25,094 bases of DNA from Acholeplasmataceae bacterium (GCA_012744295.1 JAAYIB010000169.1:1-25094), one strand, 5' to 3'; shown: positions 15,414-22,339, counted from the first letter of the stretch. The notes: generated by a model from the sequence alone, not told the origin. Numbers and translations: made by a program.

Positions 15414-15886
15414 CTAATGACATGGTCCCGTCCATGTGGACTCCCGCTTCCCGTCTTTTCGTTCCTGTGAACGAATCAGGTACCTGCGGTGGACCACATC
15501 ACCGACACCCTTAGCGATAGCTGCGCCATTGACTGCATCCCTTACCTGTTTTCCAGCGGCATGACCGCTGAAATATCTCTCGGTTAGCAAATCACTTTTG
15601 GTTTTTACGGCAAGGTTTCCTGCAACCATCTTACGACGTTTCTCTCCTCACGGTTGTTTGCCGTTTATTGATACTCTGCCAAAACGATGTCGTAGAACCG
15701 TAGCCGTCTTCTCCTCCGGCAATCGCGGTCTACCTTTTCCTTCTTGCCTGCAGGGCTTCAGAAGTACTTAGGACTTGCCGCGTCACAAGCCTGTCTGCCG
15801 CCAGGTGTTGTCGTCAAAACAAAATGGCAGTTTCTGCCTGATACGAAGAACCTCTTTCTAAAAAGCCTTCATATCTCCTTAAGGTG
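15380..15886 (-). ncRNA. Candidate large structured noncoding RNA, about 0.5 kb
   Basis: This stretch has no recognisable protein but forms a complete minus-strand transcription unit: a strong promoter at 15892-15920 and a strong terminator at 15389-15413. Many local hairpins are visible in the transcript. Examples are GGCAG-AAA-CTGCC at 15826-15838, CAGCGG/CCGCTG at 15554-15570, CGTTC-ACAG-GAACG at 15460-15473 and GTCCA-CA-TGGAC at 15430-15441. It contains purine-rich unpaired-looking blocks such as GGAGGAGAAG. I find no RNase P, tmRNA or group II intron hallmark. Size and setting recall the large RNAs of anaerobic Bacillota (OLE, ROOL, GOLLD), but I cannot match any by eye, and OLE's usual protein-partner gene is not adjacent. 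A 71-codon ORF (15414-15629) is open inside it and is the main alternative. Confidence 0.6.
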
Positions 15887-15891
15887 ATTTC

Positions 15892-15920
15892 ATTATACCG
15901 AGTGGCTCCTAAAAAATCAA
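15892..15920 (-). promoter_or_regulatory. Promoter of the candidate structured RNA
   Basis: The minus strand has TTGATT, a 17-base spacer and a perfect TATAAT. The predicted start is near 15886. A minimal AAGGAG-AT-ATG with only four sense codons (MKAF) follows at once, too short and too tightly spaced to be convincing. Confidence 0.82.
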
Positions 15921-16083
15921 GGCCATATTTACTGAATATTGTGACTTATTTGTGAAGGGTCAAAGAAACTTTTATCAAAAGAAAACTTTCTTCCACCTTT
16001 AGCATAAAACTTGTATTCTCATCCCAATTGCAGTATTGTATTTAATAAAGCAATGTCTAATACTTTTATACCGAGGCACACAA

Positions 16084-16962
16084 ATGGGCAACAACAACTA
16101 TCAGCAGGTCAAAAAAATACTCTGGCAGATTCTCTTCGCCAATCTTCTTGTGGCCGCCGTAAAAATTTTTCTTGGCTACACAATCCGCAGCACAAGTCTG
16201 ACTGCCGATGGCTTTCATTCACTGACTGACGGGCTTTCGAACGTAGTGGGCTTAATCGGCATCGCCGTTGCTTCCGCTCCGGTTGACTCAAAACATCCGT
16301 ACGGCCACCAGAAATTCGAGTTCATTACCAGTCTCTTTCTCGGCGGAATGTTAATCGCCATGGCGGGAAGAATCTCCATTGAAGCGGTCGGGAAAATTAT
16401 TTCTCCGACAACGCCTGTATTTGCTCCGGAGTTTCTGTTGCTGCTTGTTGCAACCTTAATAATCAACGTCATCGTCTGCCTTTATGAAAACAGGGAAGGA
16501 AAGAGGCTTGACAGCTTCATCCTGATTGCCGACTCGCTGCATACAAAGAGCGATATCTTTGTCTCGCTCGGCGTGTTGGCAACCTTGATCGGCATAAAGC
16601 TCGGAGTCCCTCCCATAATCGACCCTCTGGCGTCCTTGGTCGTTTGCGGTTTCATCATACACTCGGGCCTGAACATCATTCTGTCTACGGCAGGAGTCCT
16701 TGTCGACAGGGCCGCAATCGATCATGACCTAATCAAAAACCTGGCGATGACCTTCCCACAGGTTATAAACGTGCACGAAATAAGAAGCCGGGGAACGGGA
16801 AGCGGCATGTTTGTAGACATGCACATTATTGTCGCACCGGAAATGACCATCAGGGAGGCTCACAACCTTGTTCACGAAATTGAAGTCAGATTGCGCGCTG
16901 AAATCAGTCCGGATTTGCAGGCAATTATTCATACCGAACCCGATGCACGAGAGCAGGGCTAA
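16084..16962 (+). CDS. Cation diffusion facilitator (CDF) family metal transporter
   Basis: This 292-residue inner-membrane protein exports divalent metal (Zn, Fe, Mn or Co) in exchange for protons. Six membrane segments are expected in the first two thirds, followed by a cytoplasmic metal-binding domain. The transport site is formed by ADGFHSLTDG in the second segment and DSLHTKSD in the fifth, with acidic and His residues in CDF positions. GHQKFEF is the usual loop signature, and the C-terminal domain contains histidines in VHEIRSRG, DMHIIVAP and HTEPD. The ATG at 16084 follows GAGG by about 8 bases; an in-frame start 16 codons earlier lacks a site. Its stop lies inside the terminator loop shared with the convergent gene. 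Metal preference cannot be read safely. Confidence 0.92.
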   Translation: MGNNNYQQVKKILWQILFANLLVAAVKIFLGYTIRSTSLTADGFHSLTDGLSNVVGLIGIAVASAPVDSKHPYGHQKFEFITSLFLGGMLIAMAGRISIEAVGKIISPTTPVFAPEFLLLLVATLIINVIVCLYENREGKRLDSFILIADSLHTKSDIFVSLGVLATLIGIKLGVPPIIDPLASLVVCGFIIHSGLNIILSTAGVLVDRAAIDHDLIKNLAMTFPQVINVHEIRSRGTGSGMFVDMHIIVAPEMTIREAHNLVHEIEVRLRAEISPDLQAIIHTEPDAREQG

Positions 16963-16982
16963 AATAAGCCCTGCTCATTTTT
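16951..16982 (+). terminator. Terminator overlapping the stops of two convergent genes
   Basis: GAGCAGGGCT (16951-16960) and AGCCCTGCTC (16967-16976) form a perfect 10-bp stem followed by ATTTTT. The stop codons of the CDF gene (plus) and the membrane acyltransferase-like gene (minus) overlap by two bases at the edge of the loop, and both proteins end with or near EQG encoded by the stem. Confidence 0.87.
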
Positions 16983-18011
16983 AAATTTTGCCGCAATATG
17001 CACAACTCCTGCAGACAACAGATAAATGATGCCGGCACCAAGAAGGCAATCTGAAATGCTGAAGTCATTCACCGAACCACGCAAAGTTACAAACCAGCCT
17101 GTAAACATCCAACTGGAAAAATAGAGAGTTATTATGTGCCGGCTTGTCAGCGAGAGCCAATTTTTTACAACCTGCGGCAAGAGCGGCAAAATTTTTTCAC
17201 TTAGTGCCAGCAACAGCATTGTATTCCCGAATAAAAGCAGGCCGACGGAATAGTCATGCTTATAAAAATCATTTAACATCGAAAAATCTTTGGGCTGATT
17301 TAAAACAAAAACATACAGGCCTGTAAAAAAAACTACGCTGCCCCCCACTAAAAGAAACCTGAAAAATTCTTCCCGGCCCCGTTCCCGGTAAAGCAAAGCA
17401 AGGGCAATGCCGAATAACAAATAGGAAAACCAGGGAAAGAAAGGAAAATAGACATTCTGAGGAGTTCCAACTACGATGTAAGCGAAGATGTCTGCAAAAA
17501 AATCCGGCATCAGCGAAAGCAGCTTTTCGCCGTAACCCGCAAAAGTTAGCACCAGCGCGCTTAAGAAGAAGTAAAGCTTTGACGCGAGCGGCAGAAGCGT
17601 CAACGGCATTAATGCCAATAGGGCATAGCCTGCAAAGGAATAAATGTCAATCATCAGCAAATGATAGACGGCATTTTTAGCTAAGCCGCCATACTCAGTC
17701 AACCCCAATTTGTTGCCAACGAACTGAGGCAAAGGATAACGCAGGAGGTTAATAACAAACCCGAGCACTAGTAACTGCGCACCCTTAGCCATTAGTTTTG
17801 TGACGCAAAAAGACCCGCTGATAATCAGGAAAAACCCCATCAGGGCTATAAAGGTATTGGGCACCATAGAAGTAATGAAAAAGTCAATGTAAAAGCCTTT
17901 TTTTGACGTTAGAATGCTTACCTCGGCAATTTCATCAAAAAAGTTTATAAAAACCATCAGCACAAGGCATATACCACGCAGCAGGTCCATGCTTTCCAAA
18001 CGTTTATTCAT
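16959..18011 (-). CDS. Polytopic membrane protein, HGSNAT-like acyltransferase (DUF1624/DUF5009 type)
   Basis: This 350-residue protein has about ten hydrophobic segments. Its N-terminus NKRLESMDLLRGICLVLMVFIN matches the start of the heparan-alpha-glucosaminide N-acetyltransferase-like family, in which R-x-x-S-x-D-x-x-RG precedes the first membrane helix. Family members transfer acetyl groups across the membrane onto sugars of the cell surface, but bacterial members are mostly untested. The ATG at 18011 with AGGTG about 8 bases upstream is preferred over a GTG three codons earlier. It converges on the CDF gene and shares its terminator region. Upstream it is divergent from the small-peptide unit; a TATAAT at 18058-18063 on the minus strand may be its -10 box. 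A surface-modifying role is an inference. Confidence 0.8.
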   Translation of the reverse strand: MNKRLESMDLLRGICLVLMVFINFFDEIAEVSILTSKKGFYIDFFITSMVPNTFIALMGFFLIISGSFCVTKLMAKGAQLLVLGFVINLLRYPLPQFVGNKLGLTEYGGLAKNAVYHLLMIDIYSFAGYALLALMPLTLLPLASKLYFFLSALVLTFAGYGEKLLSLMPDFFADIFAYIVVGTPQNVYFPFFPWFSYLLFGIALALLYRERGREEFFRFLLVGGSVVFFTGLYVFVLNQPKDFSMLNDFYKHDYSVGLLLFGNTMLLLALSEKILPLLPQVVKNWLSLTSRHIITLYFSSWMFTGWFVTLRGSVNDFSISDCLLGAGIIYLLSAGVVHIAAKFKNEQGLF

Positions 18012-18125
18012 GAGCAACACCTATCTTTTCATCTTTGTGACAACTTCCGACAATTTAATTATAAAGCATTTCATACCTTTTTGCGTTCTAAAAAGCAAAA
18101 CTTGGCAGTATAATACTGAAAATTC

Positions 18126-18154
18126 TTGATATTTTTCAAGAAAGATATTACAAT
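18126..18154 (+). promoter_or_regulatory. Promoter of the small-peptide unit
   Basis: TTGATA, a 17-base spacer and TACAAT, starting about 32 bases before the 31-codon ORF. It faces away from the acyltransferase-like gene. Confidence 0.7.
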
Positions 18155-18193
18155 TTGATTGAAAGCTGAATGCACAAAAAGGAAGGGATTTCT

Positions 18194-18289
18194 ATGAGAA
18201 TTTTCTATGGTATTATTGCCGGAGTAGTTCTCAAATGGCTCTTGGAATTGTTTGAGCCGATACTCTTCATTAAACATGATCGCCACTGA
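18194..18289 (+). CDS. Small hydrophobic peptide, 31 residues, possible toxin-like or regulatory membrane peptide
   Basis: The ORF encodes a 31-residue peptide: a short basic start (MR), one continuous hydrophobic helix of about 20 residues (IFYGIIAGVVLKWLLELF), and a charged end (IKHDRH). GGAAGGG lies 6 bases upstream of the ATG, a strong site. A promoter at 18126-18154 and a terminator at 18379-18425 bracket the ORF, so it is its own transcription unit of about 260 bases. I do not recognise the sequence. The layout, short hydrophobic helix with polar tail, resembles type I toxin peptides such as Fst, but also small membrane regulators. I see no convincing antisense RNA promoter across it. 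The region from 18290 to 18378 holds only a weak CCGGA/TCCGG hairpin. Confidence 0.6.
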   Translation: MRIFYGIIAGVVLKWLLELFEPILFIKHDRH

Positions 18290-18378
18290 AACTGCCATAC
18301 CAAAGTTTTTGGACTGCCGGACTTGCTATCCGGTGGTTGTAGTATTCTGTTGCTTTCTTACTGATTTGGTAAATAGCA

Positions 18379-18425
18379 CCCGCCCCTAAAGGTTTTTCAA
18401 AAAACCTTTAGGGGCGGGATGCTTT
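18379..18425 (+). terminator. Terminator of the small-peptide unit
   Basis: CCCGCCCCTAAAGGTTTTT pairs with AAAAACCTTTAGGGGCGGG, a very long near-perfect stem with a loop of only one to three bases, then a TTTTT run a few bases later. It also separates the unit from the YeeE gene, whose minus-strand end lies at 18451. Confidence 0.85.
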
Positions 18426-18450
18426 TTACCAGACAGTCGGAAGAGGATTC

Positions 18451-18978
18451 TTACAAGCCTTTTTTCTCAAACCAGCGGAACAGTCCGATTCCTATAAGAA
18501 TCATCGGAATGATAACCAGCCAGTGGTTTATTCCCAAAAGCTGCGGAATCGTGATCTTGCCGAAATCCCCCCAGGTGAGAACGGTCTTTTGCATAAACGG
18601 ATATGCTTCTGCAAACAATCCCGCTCCCACAAGCATGCCGGCAATTCCCCACAAGGCGTCTATGCGGCCTTCACCCAAGGCACCGAGACTTGTTCCCGGG
18701 CAGTAACCCAAAAGTCCCCAGCCGATTCCAAAAACAAGTCCGCCAATTACGAGAGCACCTAAAATCGTCGGTTTTAAAGAAAGCTTGACTATGCCTACAT
18801 CATATAACAAATAGATGCCAACCATCGCTACCATAACATGTGACAGCATAAACTTGACAATCGTCATGTCTTTAAGCCGCAAGGCCGCAATCTGCTTATC
18901 GTAACGCAGTACCTGCCCTTTCTGCAGGAAAAAGCCGAACAGGATACCTGTAATCAGACCATAAATTAAGCTCATCAT
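18451..18978 (-). CDS. YeeE/YedE family membrane protein (second half-transporter)
   Basis: This 175-residue protein is a half-size member of the YeeE/YedE (DUF395) family of membrane proteins linked to uptake of thiosulfate or other sulfur species. About four to five membrane segments are visible. The conserved motif GYCPGTSLGALGEGR carries Cys93, the type of cysteine that relays the sulfur substrate in TsuA-like proteins. The start ATG at 18978 overlaps the previous gene's stop (ATGA), with GGCGGTGG upstream, so the two halves are translationally coupled and probably form one transporter. The pair follows an ArsR-type regulator. Substrate is inferred from family and neighbours, and could be thiosulfate, polysulfide or a selenium species. 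Confidence 0.87.
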   Translation of the reverse strand: MMSLIYGLITGILFGFFLQKGQVLRYDKQIAALRLKDMTIVKFMLSHVMVAMVGIYLLYDVGIVKLSLKPTILGALVIGGLVFGIGWGLLGYCPGTSLGALGEGRIDALWGIAGMLVGAGLFAEAYPFMQKTVLTWGDFGKITIPQLLGINHWLVIIPMILIGIGLFRWFEKKGL

Positions 18979-19493
18979 TTTTGTCCACCGCCTTTATAAA
19001 GCATATTTGCCGAAATGAGCCCCCCAATGAAAAAGAATGCGAGAGCGATATAACCGCTTACAGCCAACTGCGAAGTACCTGCCAAACCATGGCCGCTGGG
19101 ACAGCCATCCGCAAGTCTTGCTCCAAACATGGCAATCGCGCCTCCGACAAAGGCAATGCCTGCACGAAAGGCTGTCCCGCGCCCGAAGCGTTTCTGCCAC
19201 ATGTCCGGGAAAGCCTGTATTTTGAATGTTCCTGAAGAAATCGCTGCCAAAAATGCTCCTATTGCAATTCCGACAACAAACATCCACTGCCAGTCCACCT
19301 TGGGCACCTGCTTAATAAAATAAGGCATTTTCGCAACTGTTTCCGGCGAGAAAATTTGTTCAATCATGCCTGTTGTTCTGACAAAAGTCGTCGATGCGCC
19401 GAAATATTTGCCAGTAAACCAGATCGAGCCTATGGCGACAACTCCGCTGAGAGCTCCGGCGAGATAAGGACTCCAACTTCCTTCATTTTTCAT
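18975..19493 (-). CDS. YeeE/YedE family membrane protein (first half-transporter)
   Basis: This 172-residue protein is the partner half of the YeeE/YedE pair. It has an N-terminal membrane helix (about residues 10-28), a soluble-looking connector containing FKIQAFPDMWQKRFG, and more helices. Its signature GARLADGCPSGHGLAGTSQLAVSG carries Cys131. Full-length TsuA-like transporters carry two such cysteine motifs in one chain; here each half carries one, so the protein is split across two genes. The ATG at 19493 has GGGAGGAATT just upstream; the longer ORF start at 19511 would bury that site. It is the first transporter gene after the ArsR regulator, 45 bases downstream. Confidence 0.87.
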   Translation of the reverse strand: MKNEGSWSPYLAGALSGVVAIGSIWFTGKYFGASTTFVRTTGMIEQIFSPETVAKMPYFIKQVPKVDWQWMFVVGIAIGAFLAAISSGTFKIQAFPDMWQKRFGRGTAFRAGIAFVGGAIAMFGARLADGCPSGHGLAGTSQLAVSGYIALAFFFIGGLISANMLYKGGGQK

Positions 19494-19538
19494 ATTAATT
19501 CCTCCCATCATTGTCTTCGCATAAAATCAGCAATGCTT

Positions 19539-19817
19539 TCAGCAAAAAAGAATCTTTAACAGGGGCTTTACTCTTTCGTCCTTGACACTGTAAGTTATTT
19601 CCACACCGCGGCGAACGCCGTCAACAATTCCTGCCGTCCTCAGCTTTTGCAAGTGTTGTGATATTGTAGACTGTGGCACATTTAGACAGTTTTGCATTTT
19701 AGAGACATTGGTCGCGCCTTTTTCTAAAAGGTTTTTAACTATGCAAAGCCTCACGGGATGAGCTAACACCTTAAGCAATTCAGTTTTTTCTTCATAAAGC
19801 GAATAGTTCATCGCCAT
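19539..19817 (-). CDS. ArsR/SmtB family transcriptional regulator
   Basis: This 92-residue winged-helix repressor shows the ArsR core LLKVLAHPVRLCIVKNLLEKG, the recognition helix in PQSTISQHLQKLRTAG and the wing RRGVEITYSV. The ATG at 19817 with AGGTG 6-7 bases upstream is preferred; the longer ORF would run through the promoter. Cysteines are at 25, 44 and 92 (the last residue). The terminal FC resembles the position of a reactive cysteine in sulfane-sulfur sensors of the BigR/SqrR type, but Cys25 is not in the exact place of their partner cysteine. It precedes two YeeE/YedE sulfur-type transporter genes, so a thiol or sulfur signal is likely. An inverted repeat overlaps its own -10 box, suggesting autorepression. 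Confidence 0.88.
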   Translation of the reverse strand: MAMNYSLYEEKTELLKVLAHPVRLCIVKNLLEKGATNVSKMQNCLNVPQSTISQHLQKLRTAGIVDGVRRGVEITYSVKDERVKPLLKILFC

Positions 19818-19847
19818 AGAATCACCTGCTTTTCTTAAATATTTTCT

Positions 19848-19865
19848 TATCTGTATATTAAGATA
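19848..19865. promoter_or_regulatory. Inverted repeat, likely ArsR operator
   Basis: TATCT and AGATA arms are separated by 8 bases, and the repeat covers the -10 box of the arsR-yeeE promoter. ArsR-family repressors bind such AT-rich dyads, so this is the best autorepression site in view. Confidence 0.5.
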
Positions 19866-19883
19866 TATTGTTTTGTTTGTCAA
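19855..19883 (-). promoter_or_regulatory. Promoter of the ArsR-YeeE/YedE operon
   Basis: The minus strand has consensus TTGACA, a 17-base spacer and TAATAT, about 38 bases before the ArsR start. Confidence 0.82.
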
Positions 19884-19925
19884 TGGATATTCGTTATTTG
19901 TTGGCAAATTCTTCTTGTCAATGTC

Positions 19926-19962
19926 AAAAGCCGTCTGCAGAAATGAACTGCAGGCGGCTTTT
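19926..19962. terminator. Terminator after tRNA-Val
   Basis: AAAAGCCG-x-CTGCAG and CTGCAG-x-CGGCTTTT form a 15-position stem with one mismatch around a 7-base loop. The ends are four A and four T, so it works for the tRNA transcript on the minus strand and may be bidirectional. Confidence 0.85.
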
Positions 19963-19968
19963 GTATTT

Positions 19969-20045
19969 TGGTGGGGTTACACGGGCTCGAACCGGGGACC
20001 TCTTCGATGTGAGCGAAGCGCTCTGACCAACTGAGCTATAACCCC
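19969..20045 (-). tRNA. tRNA-Val (anticodon CAC)
   Basis: On the minus strand the acceptor GGGGTTA pairs with TAACCCC, followed by A and encoded CCA. The D stem is GCTC/GAGC with loop AGTTGGTCA. The anticodon stem CTTCG/CGAAG encloses CTCACAT, giving CAC, which reads GTG. The T loop is a normal TTCGAGC. The T stem CCCGG/CCGTG has one C-T mismatch (C50 with T64). The gene lies 21 bases after the diguanylate cyclase stop and I see no convincing tRNA promoter in that gap, so it may be processed from the cyclase transcript. A terminator follows. Confidence 0.92.
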
Positions 20046-20066
20046 ATGAAAAAACTTGTTAACAAA

Positions 20067-20744
20067 TTACTCTTCTGCTACCGCGACATCGGCGTCCTTG
20101 ATTTTTTTAGCCTCCCAAAGCAGCCTGTCGACTTCCTGTAAAACCTCAACAACGCTCCACGCCGGATTAACATCGACAAAACCGACGCTTACAGTTGCTC
20201 CATAGCAATCAGGACTTTCCGCAACAGCCTTTTGCAGCCTGCCTGTTATTTTCAAACCATATCTTGCAGTAGTATCAGGAAAAATAACAATGAATTCATC
20301 ACCGCCCCAGCGGGCAACAATGTCAAGATTCCGAGCGTTGCGCCTGAAAAGCTTGGCCACACTGATCAGCACTTCGTCTCCCTTGACATGACCGTATTTG
20401 TCATTAATGCGTTTGAAGTCGTCAATGTCAATATAAGCAAGACAAAGAGGAGTACCCTTTCGTTTCATTCTCTCCAGTTCTTCTTCAAGCCTTATGTTGA
20501 AATACTTCTTATTCCAAAGCTGGGTCAGGTCATCAAGCATTGCAGCCTTTTGCAGCTGAACAAAATTCTTTCCGAGCAAGAACCCTAAAACGGAAAAAAG
20601 CATAACGACAACTGCACCCAAAACAAAGCATGCTTCGGGTATTTTGTCGCGGGTATAATGATATAATAACATAAGGATAACTGCCAGAGATGCACCTGAC
20701 AAACCGGCTATGACTGGCATGTTTTTACGGAGAAAAAGCGCCAT
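20067..20744 (-). CDS. Membrane-bound diguanylate cyclase (GGDEF domain)
   Basis: This 225-residue protein makes c-di-GMP from two GTP. Two membrane helices (about 10-28 and 38-58) anchor a cytoplasmic GGDEF domain that starts at MLDDLTQLWNKKYF. The active-site loop is intact GGDEF at 147-151, and an inhibitory-site RNLD lies at 138-141, five residues before it, so product inhibition is expected. IDIDDFKRINDKYGH supplies the metal-binding acidic residues. There is no separate sensory domain beyond the short helical hairpin. The ATG at 20744 has GGAGGAAG directly upstream. A promoter lies about 75-100 bases upstream. No c-di-GMP riboswitch or EAL gene is visible in the window. Confidence 0.93.
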   Translation of the reverse strand: MALFLRKNMPVIAGLSGASLAVILMLLYHYTRDKIPEACFVLGAVVVMLFSVLGFLLGKNFVQLQKAAMLDDLTQLWNKKYFNIRLEEELERMKRKGTPLCLAYIDIDDFKRINDKYGHVKGDEVLISVAKLFRRNARNLDIVARWGGDEFIVIFPDTTARYGLKITGRLQKAVAESPDCYGATVSVGFVDVNPAWSVVEVLQEVDRLLWEAKKIKDADVAVAEE

Positions 20745-20818
20745 ACTTCCTCCACGCCCCGTGTTTGATGCGGGGATTAAAACGCTTCTTGATGAACGAT
20801 TTGTGGCTCGCTTACTAA

Positions 20819-20847
20819 ATTTTATACCTTTTTCCTGCCGTTTACAA
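20819..20847 (-). promoter_or_regulatory. Promoter of the diguanylate cyclase gene
   Basis: The minus strand has TTGTAA, a 17-base spacer and TAAAAT. The leader of about 65 bases contains a small CCCCG/CGGGG hairpin just before the ribosome binding site. Confidence 0.6.
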
Positions 20848-20919
20848 GTAATTATATGAATTTTGTATTTGTAATACAGATGTTGTCCCTTTTACTACCT
20901 ACCTTTTGCCTGGCGCAGG

Positions 20920-22239
20920 TCAAATATCCTCCAGGTTTTTCTGTTTTGTTTCGATGCCGAGAAACAAGATTACTGCAGAAACAAACACAAGGACCGCTGC
21001 AAACATTGAAAAAACCACTTCGAGCGTTGTGCCGTCCTGCAAAATATACCCGACGGCAGCCGGTGCCAGCATGCCGCCCATCCGGCCGACGCCTGCCGCC
21101 CAGCCGCTGCCAAAGGCGCGAATTGAGGTTGGGTATAATTCAGGCGTATAGGTGTAAATAACGCCCCATGCTCCAAGATTGAAAAAAGACATTGTGCATC
21201 CCCAGAAAACAATCTCCGTAACCGTGGCCGCCTGTCCAAAAAACCAGCCGGCAAAACCGGTCAGTAAAAGAAACAGGGAAAGCGTGTACTTGCGCCCGAT
21301 TATTTCCACAAGCCAGGCCGCCGTAAAATAGCCGGGAAGCTGCGCCAGCGTCATAATAAAGACATATTCGAAGGTTTTGATAAACGTAAAGCCTTGTTTG
21401 TAAACAAGAGAGGGAAGCCAGGTAAAAATGCCGTAATAGGTAAAGACGATACCAAACCAGGCAATCCAAAGCATAATCGTTCTTTTCAAGAACCGTTCGG
21501 ACCAAAGCGTCGCGACGCTTGGCGCAAAGGTGTCACTAATGGCAGCAGTCTCCTGGGTATCACTTTCCTTAAACGGAACGGCCTTAAGGTCATGTTCCAG
21601 TTTTTCCACGATTTCTTCCGCTTCCCCGAGCCTGCCACTCGCAATTAGATAGCGCACAGACTCGGGCATGGCAATGCGGATTACAAATACATAAAGAGCT
21701 GGAACAGTACCGATAATAAAGGCCCATTGCCAGCCATACAAAGGAATGAACCAGTAGGCAATCGAGGCGGCAATAATCCAGCCGACTCCCCAAAAGCTTT
21801 CCAGCAAAACAATAAACCTGCCCCTGACCCTTGTAGGCGCATACTCCGAGACTAGCGTCGCCGCCACCGGCAGCTCTCCGCCCAGTCCAAAGCCGACGAA
21901 AAACCTGAAGACGAGTAAGGATTCAAGATTCCAGGCAAGTGCGCACAAGCCCGTGGCAATACTGTACAAAAGCAAAGTAATCGAAAAAACTGCCTTGCGC
22001 CCTATTTTGTCAGCGATTGTACCGGCGATGACAGCTCCGATTGCCATACCGATCAACCCTACACTGCCGATTAGCCCCATCTCGCTCGTAGTAAGGGACC
22101 ATTCCTTGGCCAGCACGGGCAGAACGAAAGAAATGAGGCCGGTGTCCATTGCGTCAAACATCCATCCCAAGCCTGTCAGAATCAGGAGCTTGTAGTGGAA
22201 ACTTCCCACAGGAAGAGCTTCCAGTCTCTTTATAAGCAT
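20920..22239 (-). CDS. MFS transporter, NiaP/organic-acid symporter-like
   Basis: This 439-residue protein has the 12-helix major facilitator layout with a central cytoplasmic loop (about residues 205-250). The first helix WMFDAMDTGLISFVLP and the loop motif GTIADKIGRKAVF are typical of the sugar/organic-acid symporter branch. GGELPVAATLVSEYAPTRVRGR in the middle of the N-terminal half and PESVRYLIASGR after helix 6 also fit. The overall look resembles niacin transporters (NiaP) and aromatic-acid:proton symporters, but the substrate is not decidable by eye. The ATG at 22239 has AAAGGAG 7-8 bases upstream. It is transcribed alone from a good promoter and a 14-bp palindrome lies between promoter and ribosome binding site. 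Confidence 0.85.
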   Translation of the reverse strand: MLIKRLEALPVGSFHYKLLILTGLGWMFDAMDTGLISFVLPVLAKEWSLTTSEMGLIGSVGLIGMAIGAVIAGTIADKIGRKAVFSITLLLYSIATGLCALAWNLESLLVFRFFVGFGLGGELPVAATLVSEYAPTRVRGRFIVLLESFWGVGWIIAASIAYWFIPLYGWQWAFIIGTVPALYVFVIRIAMPESVRYLIASGRLGEAEEIVEKLEHDLKAVPFKESDTQETAAISDTFAPSVATLWSERFLKRTIMLWIAWFGIVFTYYGIFTWLPSLVYKQGFTFIKTFEYVFIMTLAQLPGYFTAAWLVEIIGRKYTLSLFLLLTGFAGWFFGQAATVTEIVFWGCTMSFFNLGAWGVIYTYTPELYPTSIRAFGSGWAAGVGRMGGMLAPAAVGYILQDGTTLEVVFSMFAAVLVFVSAVILFLGIETKQKNLEDI

Positions 22240-22253
22240 TTTACCGCTCCTTT

Positions 22254-22267
22254 CAATTAGCTAATTG
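22254..22267. promoter_or_regulatory. Perfect 14-bp palindrome upstream of the MFS gene, possible operator
   Basis: CAATTAGCTAATTG is its own complement and sits between the -10 box and the ribosome binding site of the MFS gene, where a bound repressor would block transcription. The regulator is not encoded next to it. Confidence 0.5.
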
Positions 22268-22272
22268 TACAG

Positions 22273-22301
22273 ATTATACTGCAAGGCGCTCCTGCAGTAA
22301 A
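22273..22301 (-). promoter_or_regulatory. Promoter of the MFS gene
   Basis: The minus strand has TTTACT, a 17-base spacer and a perfect TATAAT about 34 bases before the start codon. Confidence 0.75.
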
Positions 22302-22339
22302 GGGCTATGCCCGCAATTTTACAGAAACTTGTACGCTAT

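Noticed and set aside
15414..15629. A 71-codon open frame inside the candidate structured RNA, minus strand
   Set aside because: It has a purine-rich stretch upstream but 13 bases from the ATG, several strong hairpins cross it, and the product resembles nothing I know. An RNA fits better, though this stays the main alternative.
18071..18298. A 75-codon minus-strand frame across the small-peptide unit
   Set aside because: It runs antisense through the promoter and ORF of the peptide unit and has no ribosome binding site of note.
19817..19907. Extended N-terminus for the ArsR regulator
   Set aside because: The extra 30 residues would be translated from the promoter and operator region; the ATG at 19817 has a good site.
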